Assembly: GCA_035547155.1 (NCBI GenBank)
Contig: DASZVJ010000230.1
Span: 1-21,446 of the forward strand
Direction: 5' to 3'
DNA from: CAZNMF01 sp035547155
GTDB taxonomy: Bacteria; Acidobacteriota; Vicinamibacteria; Vicinamibacterales; SCN-69-37
DNA length: 21,446 bases
Part shown: positions 7,188-15,464 of the stretch, piece by piece
Numbering within the stretch: the stretch's first letter is position 1
How the letters are laid out: each line of letters begins with the position of its first letter
Program-made: the position numbers and the translations under genes
Notes under the pieces: generated by a model
What the model saw: only the letters and a program-made list of their open reading frames with translations
Told to the model about the DNA's origin: nothing
The model's database searches: none

Positions 7188-7950
7188 GCACTTTCTTCAT
7201 GTCTTCCCACACGTCCCGCTTGCGTTCGGGGCTGCGCAGGAGAAAGGCCGGATGGAACGTCGGCACGAGCGTGATGCCGCCGCGGAACTCGTGCGGACGT
7301 CCGCGCAGCCGCGAGATCGGCGTGTCGATCTCGAGCAGCGCGTGCGCCGCGAACGTGCCGAGCGCGACGATGACCTTCGGACGGATGATGTCGATCTGCT
7401 GGAGCAGGAACGGCTTGCACGTCGCGACTTCGACGGGCTCCGGATTGCGGTTGCCCGGCGGCCGGCACTTGATGACGTTGGCGATGTAGACGTCGCTGCG
7501 CTTGAGATCGATCGCCTCGATGATCTTCGTCAGCAGCTGCCCGGCCGCGCCGACGAACGGCTCGCCTTGCCGATCTTCGTCCGCGCCCGGCGCTTCGCCC
7601 ACGAACATCAACTTCGCGTTCGGGTTCCCAACGCCGAAGACGACCTGCGTGCGTCCCATCGCGTGGAGCTGGCAGCGCGTGCAGACGCCGATGTGGGTTT
7701 TGAGGGCCGATAGGCTCAAGGGTTCGTCAACTTCGAACTTCGAACTTTGAACTTCGAAATCCGCTTCAGTCGACGTTTCCGCAGTTCGAAGTTCGCCCCT
7801 CGACAGGCTCGGGGCGACGTGAGCAACGTCGAACGTCGCAGTTCGAAGTTCGCGCTCGCGCGATCGCCATGCGGGATCGCGCGAGATGCCGTTGATGCCC
7901 ATGTCCGCGAACACCCGCAGGTGCGCGGCGAGATCCTCGCGCGCGCTCAT
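7162..7950 (-). CDS. family-4 uracil-DNA glycosylase with repeat-built N-terminal linker
   Basis: The 262-residue product is an iron-sulfur family-4 uracil-DNA glycosylase. The catalytic motif is GEAPGADEDRQGEPFVG (118-134). The second motif is HPAFLLRSPERK (233-244). Cluster ligands are Cys90, Cys93, Cys162 (IKCRPPGN) and Cys178. It lacks the KRRIH insert of the UdgX at 1746, so the two are not duplicates. The catalytic domain begins near residue 78. Residues 33-75 are unlike the family and come from heptamer repeats in both orientations (RELRTAT, GELRTAE, FEVQSSKFEV) plus a CCTCGACAGGCTCGGGG element. The first 30 residues (SAREDLAAHLRVFADMGI) form a predicted helix. The start overlaps the coaBC stop as ATGA. 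Confidence 0.95.
   Translation of the reverse strand: MSAREDLAAHLRVFADMGINGISRDPAWRSRERELRTATFDVAHVAPSLSRGELRTAETSTEADFEVQSSKFEVDEPLSLSALKTHIGVCTRCQLHAMGRTQVVFGVGNPNAKLMFVGEAPGADEDRQGEPFVGAAGQLLTKIIEAIDLKRSDVYIANVIKCRPPGNRNPEPVEVATCKPFLLQQIDIIRPKVIVALGTFAAHALLEIDTPISRLRGRPHEFRGGITLVPTFHPAFLLRSPERKRDVWEDMKKVRALLAESD
7729..7756 (-). repeat. CGAAGTT heptamer array inside the glycosylase gene
   Basis: Four head-to-tail 7-mers; on the minus strand they read CGAAGTT, CAAAGTT, CGAAGTT, CGAAGTT. They encode the FEVQSSKFEV segment. The same heptamer array is at 17394-17421. Confidence 0.9.
7781..7853. repeat. compound repeat: paired GCAGTTCGAAGTTCGC with CCTCGACAGGCTCGGGG between
   Basis: GCAGTTCGAAGTTCGC occurs at 7781-7796 and again at 7838-7853. 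Between them lies CGCCCCTCGACAGGCTCGGG (7794-7813) and onward to GCG, an element ending in complementary CGCCCC/GGGGCG. All are in frame in the glycosylase gene. The heptamer is in the opposite orientation to the array at 7729. Confidence 0.8.
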
Positions 7951-9167
7951 CGGGCCGCGGCGGGAGTTGGGACGGCCAGCAGGCGCTCGACACGATCGAG
8001 CAGCAGGCCGGCAACGTCCGATTTGCTCATGAGCGGCAGCGGCTCGTCGCCATCGGGCCCGACGAACGTGACGTGATTGGTCTCGACGTCGAATCCCGCG
8101 CCCGGCGCGAGCACGTCGTTGGCGACGATCAGATCCACGCGCTTGGCGGCGAGCTTACGGCGTGCGGCCGGCACCGGATCGCCGGTCTGCGCCGCGAAGC
8201 CGACGAGCACCGGCCGCGACGCGTCGCCGCGCTGCGTGCCGAGATCGGCGAGGATGTCGGCGGTCCGCTCGAGCGTCAGCGTCAGCGCGCCGCCCTTCTC
8301 GATTTTGCCGGCCGACGCGCCGCCCGCCGGCGTGTAGTCCGCGACGGCCGCGGCCATCACGACGACATCGGCGCGCGAGGCGCGAGCCGTGACTGCCGCG
8401 TGCATCTCCCGCGCGCTCCGTACACGAACGATCTCACCCACCGCCGGCGTCTCGACCGTCGTCGGCCCCGCGACGAGCGTGACGTCGGCGCCGCGCGCCT
8501 GCGCGGCCGCGGCGATCGCAAAGCCCATGCGGCCGCTGGATCGATTGCCAAGAAAGCGCACGGCGTCGAGATCTTCGAGCGTGGGGCCGGCGGTGACGAG
8601 CACGCGCACGCCGCGCAGCGATGACGATGGGGCCGGCGCGAGCACACGCTCCGCGGCATCGACGATGACGTCGGGCTCGGCGAGACGGCCCTTCCCCACC
8701 CAGCCGCACGCCAGGTAACCGTCCCCCGGCTCGACGAAGCGCACGCCGCGCGCCTTCAGCGTCGCGACGTTCGCCTGCACGGCGTCGTGCTCCCACATGT
8801 TCGTGTTCATGGCTGGCGCGACGAGGACCGGTGCGCGCGTGGCGAGATAGAGCGCGGACAGGAAATCGTCGGCGATGCCGTTGGCGAATTTGCCGAGGCA
8901 GTTGGCGGTCGCCGGCACGACGAGCAGCAGATCCATGCTCGACGCGAGCGCGATGTGCTCGATCTCGGCGTTGAGGCCGGGCGCAAACTGCGAGGTGATC
9001 ACCGGCTCGCGCGTGATCGCCTCGAACGTCAGCGGGCCGACGAAACGGCGCGCCGTCCGCGTCATCACCGCCTGCACGCGGTGTCCGCGCTTCTGGAGCA
9101 GACGGGCGACCTCGACGGCCTTGTAGGCGCCGATGCCGCCCGTGACGCCGAGCCCCACGAAGGCCAT
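7947..9167 (-). CDS. coaBC: bifunctional phosphopantothenoylcysteine decarboxylase / phosphopantothenate-cysteine ligase
   Basis: CoaBC carries out two steps of coenzyme A synthesis: it joins 4'-phosphopantothenate with cysteine using CTP, then decarboxylates the product. The CoaC half (1-175) has the flavoprotein motif VTGGIGAYKA (8-17), the active-site His in EIEHIALAS (H71), PAMNTNMW (118-125) and the catalytic Cys in YLACGWVGKGRLAEP (C154). The CoaB half (185-400) has VTAGPTLEDLD, FLGNRSSGRMG (205-215), AAAVADYTP and KIEK. Length 406 is typical. ATG at 9167 begins the expected MAFVGLGVTGG. The gene is 25 bases after rpoZ and overlaps the next gene by 4 bases. Confidence 0.97.
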   Translation of the reverse strand: MAFVGLGVTGGIGAYKAVEVARLLQKRGHRVQAVMTRTARRFVGPLTFEAITREPVITSQFAPGLNAEIEHIALASSMDLLLVVPATANCLGKFANGIADDFLSALYLATRAPVLVAPAMNTNMWEHDAVQANVATLKARGVRFVEPGDGYLACGWVGKGRLAEPDVIVDAAERVLAPAPSSSLRGVRVLVTAGPTLEDLDAVRFLGNRSSGRMGFAIAAAAQARGADVTLVAGPTTVETPAVGEIVRVRSAREMHAAVTARASRADVVVMAAAVADYTPAGGASAGKIEKGGALTLTLERTADILADLGTQRGDASRPVLVGFAAQTGDPVPAARRKLAAKRVDLIVANDVLAPGAGFDVETNHVTFVGPDGDEPLPLMSKSDVAGLLLDRVERLLAVPTPAAAR

Positions 9168-9192
9168 CGCCGTTGTTCGCGATGAGACCAGC

Positions 9193-9387
9193 CTACTCGG
9201 CTGGCTCGTGGTCGGCGCGCTTCACGGCGCCGCCGACGACTTCCTGCAGCGCGCGGCGCGCAGGCTTCGGCGATCCCTCGACCTTCGGGACGCAGCCTTC
9301 CAGCAGCTGCCGCGCACGCGCGGACGCGACGGTGACGAATTCGAACGAGTTTCTCGGACGGGACGTGGGCTTGGTGATCTCGGTCAT
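9193..9387 (-). CDS. rpoZ: RNA polymerase omega subunit
   Basis: This 64-residue protein has the omega signature NSFEFVTVASARARQLLEGC (13-32). PKVEGSPKPARRALQEVVGG continues the conserved helix used to clamp the beta' subunit during assembly. It lies between gmk and coaBC, the usual rpoZ position in many bacteria. ATG at 9387 is used; an AGGGAG site lies 12 bases upstream, a little far, so a TTG two codons earlier could also serve. The 79-base gap before it holds a palindromic repeat. The short acidic C-terminus (DHEPAE) is plausible. Confidence 0.93.
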   Translation of the reverse strand: MTEITKPTSRPRNSFEFVTVASARARQLLEGCVPKVEGSPKPARRALQEVVGGAVKRADHEPAE

Positions 9388-9409
9388 GGACAACAAAGAC
9401 TCCCTCAAC

Positions 9410-9435
9410 GGGCGGCCACAAGGGGCCGCCCCTAC
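9410..9435. repeat. GGGCGGCC/GGCCGCCC palindromic repeat inside the gmk-rpoZ gap
   Basis: Arms GGGCGGCC (9410-9417) and GGCCGCCC (9424-9431) surround ACAAGG, followed by CTACA. This copy is inside an operon, 23 bases upstream of the rpoZ ATG, so the hairpin would be in the message between gmk and rpoZ. Confidence 0.8.
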
Positions 9436-9466
9436 ACAGATTACAGGCGTCGGCCGCCCCGATCGA

Positions 9467-10102
9467 CTACGTTCGAAACGTTGCCAGGATCGGCGCGATC
9501 GCAGCGCGGCGCCGCGGCAGGCTCGCACGCTCGGCCGTGATGATCGCGTCGATCTCGCCGACGCACCGGTCCAGCTCGTCGTTGACGACGACGTAATCGT
9601 ACTCGTCGACGGCATCGATTTCCTGCCGCGCGGTCGCGAGCCGGCGGACGATCGACGTCTCCGGATCCTTGTTCCGCGACCGCAGCCTCGACGCGAGCAC
9701 CTCGTACGATGGCGGCAGCACGAAAATCCCGACGGCGTCCGGCATCCGCTGCCGCACCTGCCGCGCGCCCTGCACGTCGATGACGAGAATCAGGTCGATC
9801 CCGGCGGCCAGCGTCGCTTCGGTCTCCGCACGGCCCGTGCCGTACAGATTGCCGAAGATGTCCGCCCATTCGAGGAACGCGTCCTCGCGAATCATCGCCT
9901 CGAATCTCGGCCGGCTAATGAAATTATAGTCGACGCCGTCGGCTTCTCCGGGCCGGGCGTCCCGCGACGTGTACGACCGCGATCGCTGCAGCTTCGTGAC
10001 CCGCTCCATCAGGCGATCGACCACGGTCGTCTTGCCGGTCCCCGACGGGGCCGACACGACCCAGAGCTCCCCTCGCCCCGATGGCGGCCGGCTACTCGAC
10101 AT
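9467..10102 (-). CDS. gmk: guanylate kinase
   Basis: Guanylate kinase turns GMP into GDP using ATP. The 211-residue product has the P-loop APSGTGKTT (18-26) and the GMP-binding region SRSYTSRDARPGEADGVDYN (41-60). These are followed by WADIFGNLYGTG and the VIDVQGARQVR motif. The start at 10102 (MSSSRPPSGR) is chosen because AAGGAG lies 10 bases upstream; the frame is open further back but overlaps yicC. It overlaps yicC by 11 bases. A 79-base gap to rpoZ follows. Confidence 0.96.
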   Translation of the reverse strand: MSSSRPPSGRGELWVVSAPSGTGKTTVVDRLMERVTKLQRSRSYTSRDARPGEADGVDYNFISRPRFEAMIREDAFLEWADIFGNLYGTGRAETEATLAAGIDLILVIDVQGARQVRQRMPDAVGIFVLPPSYEVLASRLRSRNKDPETSIVRRLATARQEIDAVDEYDYVVVNDELDRCVGEIDAIITAERASLPRRRAAIAPILATFRT

Positions 10103-10985
10103 TCTGGACCTGCTCCTTGACCCGCTCGAGCTCGGCCTTGGCGGCGATGACGACCTCCGTCCCGCGCGCGCCCTCGACCTTCGATCCAATCGTGTTGACC
10201 TCGCGGTTCATCTCCTGGACCAGGAAGTCGAGCTTGCGGCCGCAGGCCTCCGGTCCGTCCGCCAGCGTCCGCCAGTGCTCCAGATGGCTGCGCAGACGGA
10301 CGATCTCCTCGTCGATGTCCGACCGCGAGACGACGCGCACGACCTCCTGCGCGATGGCGACGGGATCGCCCTGGATGTCGGCCGGCAGCGTCGCGATGCG
10401 CTCGCGCAGGCGCGTCTCGAGCTGCTTCTGGCCATCGGCCGACTCGCGCTCGAGCGTGGCGACGAAGCCCGACAGCGTCGCCAGCCGCGCGTCGAGATCC
10501 GCGGCGAGATAGCGGCCTTCGGTCGCGCGCATCGAGACGAGCGCCTCGATCGCGTCCGAGACGACGTTCTCTACGAGCGCGGCGAGCGAGGCCGATACGG
10601 TCGTGCCGGGCTCGGCGGGCCGCGATCGAATCTCGAGCACCTGTGGCAGCCGCAGCAGATCGCCGGGCGTCAGCGGGCCGCTGATCAGACCTCGCGCACG
10701 TGCGCCGTTCAGCGCCGCCACGACCTGATCGAGCAGCGCGTCGTCGATGACGACCTCGCGCGCCGGCGGCGTGGTGACTTCGGCGGAGATGCTGATCTCG
10801 ACGCGGCCGCGCGTCAGCCGCTGCTGCGCGACGGCGCGGACGCGGGCGTCGAGCGCCGTCAGCGCGTGCGGGATCTTGACGGCGACGTCCAGGAATCGGT
10901 GGTTGACGGACTTCGCGGTGACGTGGACGTGCTCACCGGCGGATTCGCGGCTCAGGGCGGCGAACCCGGTCATCGATCGGATCAC
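10092..10985 (-). CDS. yicC: YicC/YloC-family endoribonuclease
   Basis: The 297-residue product starts MIRSMTGFA, the family opening, and ends with the conserved C-terminal domain: DEEIVRL (225-231) and GRKLDFLVQEMNREVNTIGS (249-268). YicC-family proteins are reported as metal-dependent endoribonucleases in RNA turnover. The start is GTG at 10985, overlapping the upstream stop as GTGA; the ATG at 10973 is an alternative, but it would lose the conserved MIRS. It precedes gmk, as in many bacteria. Confidence 0.95.
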   Translation of the reverse strand: MIRSMTGFAALSRESAGEHVHVTAKSVNHRFLDVAVKIPHALTALDARVRAVAQQRLTRGRVEISISAEVTTPPAREVVIDDALLDQVVAALNGARARGLISGPLTPGDLLRLPQVLEIRSRPAEPGTTVSASLAALVENVVSDAIEALVSMRATEGRYLAADLDARLATLSGFVATLERESADGQKQLETRLRERIATLPADIQGDPVAIAQEVVRVVSRSDIDEEIVRLRSHLEHWRTLADGPEACGRKLDFLVQEMNREVNTIGSKVEGARGTEVVIAAKAELERVKEQVQNVE

Positions 10986-12772
10986 GAGGGTACCTCTTCG
11001 CTTTGCGGCTCGAGCGCCTGGAGCGCGTACAGTTTCGCGTACACGCCGCCCTCACGTCCGATCAGCTCGTCGTGCGTGCCGATCTCCGCGATGCGTCCCG
11101 CTTCGAGCGCCAGAATCATATCCGCCCGGCGCACGGTCGACAGCCGGTGCGCAATGACGAACGTCGTCCGGTTCTTCATCAGGTTGACGAGCGCGTCCTG
11201 GACGAGCAGCTCGGACTCGGCGTCGAGCGCCGACGTCGCTTCGTCGAGCACGAGCAGCGGGCAGTCCTTGAGGATCGCGCGGGCGATCGCCAGGCGCTGG
11301 CGCTGGCCTCCGGACAGCCGCTGGCCACGCTCGCCGATCGTCGCGTCGTAGCCGCCGGCCATCTGCATGATGAAGTCGTGCGCGTGCGCCGCGCGCGCCG
11401 CGGCCTCGATGTCCGCCCGCGAGGCGCCGGGCGCGCCGTACGCGATGTTGGCGGCGACCGTGTCGTCGAAGAGCACGGTCTCCTGCGTGACGAGCGCGAT
11501 CTGGCTGCGGAGCGACGCGAGCGACACGTCGCGGATGTCGACGCCGTCGACGAGAATCACGCCTTCACTGACGTCGTAGAAGCGCGGGATCAGGTTCGAC
11601 AGCGTCGTCTTCCCCGCGCCGCTGAGGCCGACGACGGCGACGACCTGGCCGGCCGTCACCTTGAACGACGCATGCCGCAGCACGAAGCGCGTGGGCCGAT
11701 CGGCGTATGCGAAGCCGACGTCGCGGAACTCGACCGACGATCGCATGCGCGGGAGCGCCGGCGCGCCGGGGCGCTCGTGGACCTCCGTGTGCGTGCCGAG
11801 CATCGCGTAGATGCGCTCGGCCGCGGCGATCGCCTGCTGGATGCTGGCGTTCACGCGGCTGAGCTTCTTGATCGGCATGTACATCATGAACGCCGCGCCG
11901 AGGAACGACGCGAAATCGCCCAGGCTCAACGTGTGGCTGCGGATCTCCCGCTGGCCGTACCAGAGCGCGCCAATCGCGGCCAGCCCGCCGATGAACTCCA
12001 TCAGCGGCGGCAGCGCCGCCATCGCGCCGCGGATCTTCATGTTCGTGCGGAAGAAGCTGTCGGTCGCGCGCGCGAACCGCGCCGCTTCCCGCGCTTCCGC
12101 CCCGAACGCCTTGACGATGCGATGGCCCGCAAACGCCTCGGCCGCGAGGTGGGTCACGTGCTCCAGCTCGATCTGCCCCCGGCGCGTCGTCTGACGCACG
12201 CGCTGGCCGAGACGCGCGAGCGGATACGCCACGAGCGGCGCCGCGGTCACGACGACGAGCGCGAGCTTCCAGTCGAGCGAGAACAGCACGATGCCGTACG
12301 CGACGACCGTCAGCGACTCGCGCGCCAGGTCGGCGACCGTCTCGGACACGACGTTCTGCACCTGGTTGACGTCGTTCGTGATGCGCGACACGAGCTGGCC
12401 GGACGTGTTGCGCGCGAAGAACGTCGCGGACTGATCGAGGATGTGCCGGAAGAGCCTATTGCGCAGGTCGCGGACGACGCGCTGGCCCACGTCCGTCATC
12501 AGGAAATCGGACGCGTAGCCGCCGACGCCCTTCAGGAAGTACGCGAGCAGGATGAGGCCGGCGATGCCCGCGAGCGTGATCTTGTACGTGAAGTGGCCTT
12601 GCGTGACCGTCAGCGTGTCGCCGCTCAACGCGCCCAGGCCGTCGACGATGACCTTGATGAGGTACGCCTGCAGGCCGTTGCCCGCGGCGTACACGATCAT
12701 CGCCGCGAGCGCGACCATCAGTCGCCCTCGGTACGCTCGGGCTTCTCGAAGCAGTTGTCGAAGCTCGTTCAC
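10982..12772 (-). CDS. MsbA-like ABC transporter, fused permease-ATPase
   Basis: The 596-residue half-transporter has six predicted membrane helices (about 16-40, 65-85, 140-165, 168-190, 255-275, 285-305), then an ATPase domain. Walker A is GLSGAGKTT (382-390), the Q-loop Gln is 430, the signature is LSGGQ (486-490), Walker B is LLVLDE (506-511) and the switch His is 542. It would act as a homodimer. The best family match is the MsbA lipid flippase group, including ESATVAD-like transmembrane features, but drug-export relatives cannot be excluded. The start is GTG at 12772; no ATG is near and the ribosome site is weak. The gene heads the yicC-gmk-rpoZ-coaBC-priA operon and overlaps yicC by 4 bases. 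Confidence 0.9.
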   Translation of the reverse strand: MNELRQLLREARAYRGRLMVALAAMIVYAAGNGLQAYLIKVIVDGLGALSGDTLTVTQGHFTYKITLAGIAGLILLAYFLKGVGGYASDFLMTDVGQRVVRDLRNRLFRHILDQSATFFARNTSGQLVSRITNDVNQVQNVVSETVADLARESLTVVAYGIVLFSLDWKLALVVVTAAPLVAYPLARLGQRVRQTTRRGQIELEHVTHLAAEAFAGHRIVKAFGAEAREAARFARATDSFFRTNMKIRGAMAALPPLMEFIGGLAAIGALWYGQREIRSHTLSLGDFASFLGAAFMMYMPIKKLSRVNASIQQAIAAAERIYAMLGTHTEVHERPGAPALPRMRSSVEFRDVGFAYADRPTRFVLRHASFKVTAGQVVAVVGLSGAGKTTLSNLIPRFYDVSEGVILVDGVDIRDVSLASLRSQIALVTQETVLFDDTVAANIAYGAPGASRADIEAAARAAHAHDFIMQMAGGYDATIGERGQRLSGGQRQRLAIARAILKDCPLLVLDEATSALDAESELLVQDALVNLMKNRTTFVIAHRLSTVRRADMILALEAGRIAEIGTHDELIGREGGVYAKLYALQALEPQSEEVPS

Positions 12773-12793
12773 TCGGGCGCACTCAGGCTACGT

Positions 12794-12824
12794 CGGGCTA
12801 CGGGCCACAGGCTACAGGCTACGG
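12794..12824. repeat. GGCTACGGG intergenic array, copy 2
   Basis: This run matches 1661-1691 at 30 of 31 positions (one G to A). Further partial units (GGCTACGTC) precede it from 12786. It lies between ugd and the msbA-like gene, close upstream of that gene's start. Confidence 0.85.
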
Positions 12825-12867
12825 TTGCCGCCGGTCATGCCCCGCTGCCTCGCGCGTGTTCGTGCTG

Positions 12868-12873
12868 ATTGTA
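12868..12873 (-). promoter_or_regulatory. possible -10 box for the msbA-like operon
   Basis: The minus strand reads TACAAT (5 of 6) about 95 bases before the GTG at 12772. It has the same lead-in, GCACTAC, as the TACACT upstream of der. No good -35 box is seen, so confidence is low. Confidence 0.25.
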
Positions 12874-12903
12874 GTGCGGCGCTGCCAGCCGCGCGCGCAC
12901 GGA

Positions 12904-14205
<1,302 letters not shown>

Positions 14206-14237
14206 GAAGCCGCTGGCCTCCCGCCAAGAAACTCCCC

Positions 14238-14278
14238 ACCGTAGCATGCGCTTTCGAAAGCTGTCAATCGATTGATAG
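14238..14278 (-). promoter_or_regulatory. ugd promoter region with two adjacent palindromes
   Basis: On the minus strand TTGACA (14267-14262) is a perfect -35 box; TACGGT (14243-14238) is a weak -10 box at 18-base spacing. Two perfect 12-bp palindromes overlap it: GCTTTCGAAAGC at 14250-14261 and TCAATCGATTGA at 14264-14275. The second extends to CTGTCAATCGATTGATAG with one mismatched pair. The position suits a shared control region for ugd and the divergent glycosyltransferase genes. Confidence 0.45.
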
Positions 14279-14339
14279 ATAAGGAGTTGCACGCCATTGC
14301 GCGGTGCGCGGGCCGTGATAGCATCCCGCAGGTCTCCCG

Positions 14340-15464
14340 GTGCGGATCCTGTTCGACTACCGACCCGCCTTGCGCCAGCGGACCGGCGTCGGCGAGTACG
14401 TCCACGAAACGGCGAAGGCCCTCGTCGCGTCCCTCGCGCCGGGTGACGCGCTCACGCTCTTTTCCTCGTCGTGGAAGGATCGGCTGTCGCCGGATGCGGT
14501 GCCTGGCGCCGCGACGATCGATCGCCGGATCCCCGTCAGCCTGCTGAATCTCGCGTGGCATCGCCTCGGATGGCCGCCGATCGATATGCTCGGCGCCGGC
14601 GACCAGGACGTCGTCTGCTCCGCTCACCCGCTGCTCATCCCCGCGCGGCGCGCCGCGCAGATCGTGACGATTCACGACCTCGACTTTCTCGACGCGCCGG
14701 AACGAACGTCGGCGGAGATCCGGCGCGACTACGGTGCGCTCGCCGGCGCACACGCGCGCCGCGCCGATCGCGTGATCGCCGTGTCGACGCACACCGCGCA
14801 CGACGTTGAGACGCGGCTCGGCGTGCCGGCGTCGAAGATCTCGATCTGCCGTCCCGGCGGACCGTCGTGGCCGCGGCGCGATCGCGAGCCCGCCAGCGGC
14901 GGCTGCATCCTGTTCCTCGGCACGCTCGAGCCGCGCAAGAACCTCGGCGTGCTGCTCGACGCCTACGCGGCGCTGCTCGCGCAGCGCCGCGACGCGCCGC
15001 CCCTCGTCCTCGCCGGCCGCGTGCCCGACGAGCCCGGCGCGCGCGCGCTCGCCGCGCGCGCGCGTCAGGCGCCGCTCGCCGGCCACGTCGAGCTCCCGGG
15101 CTACGTCTCCGACGAAGACAAGCGCGCGCTCTTCGGGCGCGCGCTTGTCTTCGTGCTGCCCTCTCACACCGAAGGCTTCGGCATCACGGCCGTCGAGGCG
15201 ATGACCGCCGGCGTGCCGGTCATCGCCGCCAATCGCGGCGCGCTGCCCGAGACGGTCGGCTCCGCCGGCCGTCTCTTTGCTCCCGACGACGCGTCTGCAC
15301 TGCTGTGGGCGATGACCGAGGTATTTGACGATGCCGCGCTGCGGCAACGGATGAGCGACGACGGCTGGCGGCACGCGCAGCAATTCACGTGGGCCCGCAC
15401 GGCCAGCGCTGTGCGCGAGGCGTGCCGGCTGGCGATCGAGCACCGCGCAACCCGCCATGACTGA
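14340..15464 (+). CDS. GT4-family glycosyltransferase (first in cluster)
   Basis: The 374-residue product is a retaining GT-B glycosyltransferase of family GT4. The N-terminal domain has MRILFDYRPALRQRTGVGEY, with the GVGEY acceptor-side loop at 16-20. IHDLDFLD (111-118) follows. The C-terminal nucleotide-sugar domain has LFLGTLEPRKNL (191-202) and GYVSDEDKRALF. The EX7E motif is EGFGITAVE (E278 and E286). The sugar donor cannot be told from sequence. The start is GTG at 14340, directly at the family opening; the ribosome site is weak. It overlaps the next gene by 8 bases. An 18-bp perfect inverted repeat lies inside it at 15112-15154. Confidence 0.9.
   Translation: MRILFDYRPALRQRTGVGEYVHETAKALVASLAPGDALTLFSSSWKDRLSPDAVPGAATIDRRIPVSLLNLAWHRLGWPPIDMLGAGDQDVVCSAHPLLIPARRAAQIVTIHDLDFLDAPERTSAEIRRDYGALAGAHARRADRVIAVSTHTAHDVETRLGVPASKISICRPGGPSWPRRDREPASGGCILFLGTLEPRKNLGVLLDAYAALLAQRRDAPPLVLAGRVPDEPGARALAARARQAPLAGHVELPGYVSDEDKRALFGRALVFVLPSHTEGFGITAVEAMTAGVPVIAANRGALPETVGSAGRLFAPDDASALLWAMTEVFDDAALRQRMSDDGWRHAQQFTWARTASAVREACRLAIEHRATRHD
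15112..15154. repeat. 18-bp perfect inverted repeat inside the first glycosyltransferase gene
   Basis: Left arm ACGAAGACAAGCGCGCGC (15112-15129) is the exact complement of the right arm at 15137-15154, with a 7-base centre TCTTCGG. The RNA would be a very stable stem closed by a C(UUCG)G tetraloop. It encodes DEDKRALFGRALVFVL. Confidence 0.95.
15197..15227. repeat. 11-bp inverted repeat over the GT4 EX7E region
   Basis: Arms GGCGATGACCG (15197-15207) and CGGTCATCGCC (15217-15227) are exact complements with a 9-base loop. It covers the conserved EAMTAGVPVIA segment, so it may reflect codon choice in a conserved motif. Confidence 0.7.

Noticed and set aside
11003..12868. 621-codon plus-strand open frame
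   Set aside because: It is antisense to the msbA-like gene, which has full ABC motifs. Its composition (many Arg, Asp, His) is that of a shadow.
15037..15064. Alternating CG tract as a Z-DNA or regulatory site
   Set aside because: It encodes ordinary Ala/Arg-rich codons in a GC-rich gene; biased codons are enough to explain it.
15197..15227. Regulatory role for the 11-bp inverted repeat in the GT4 active-site region
   Set aside because: It covers a conserved protein motif rich in Ala, Gly and Val, so codon preference can produce it; listed as a repeat only.
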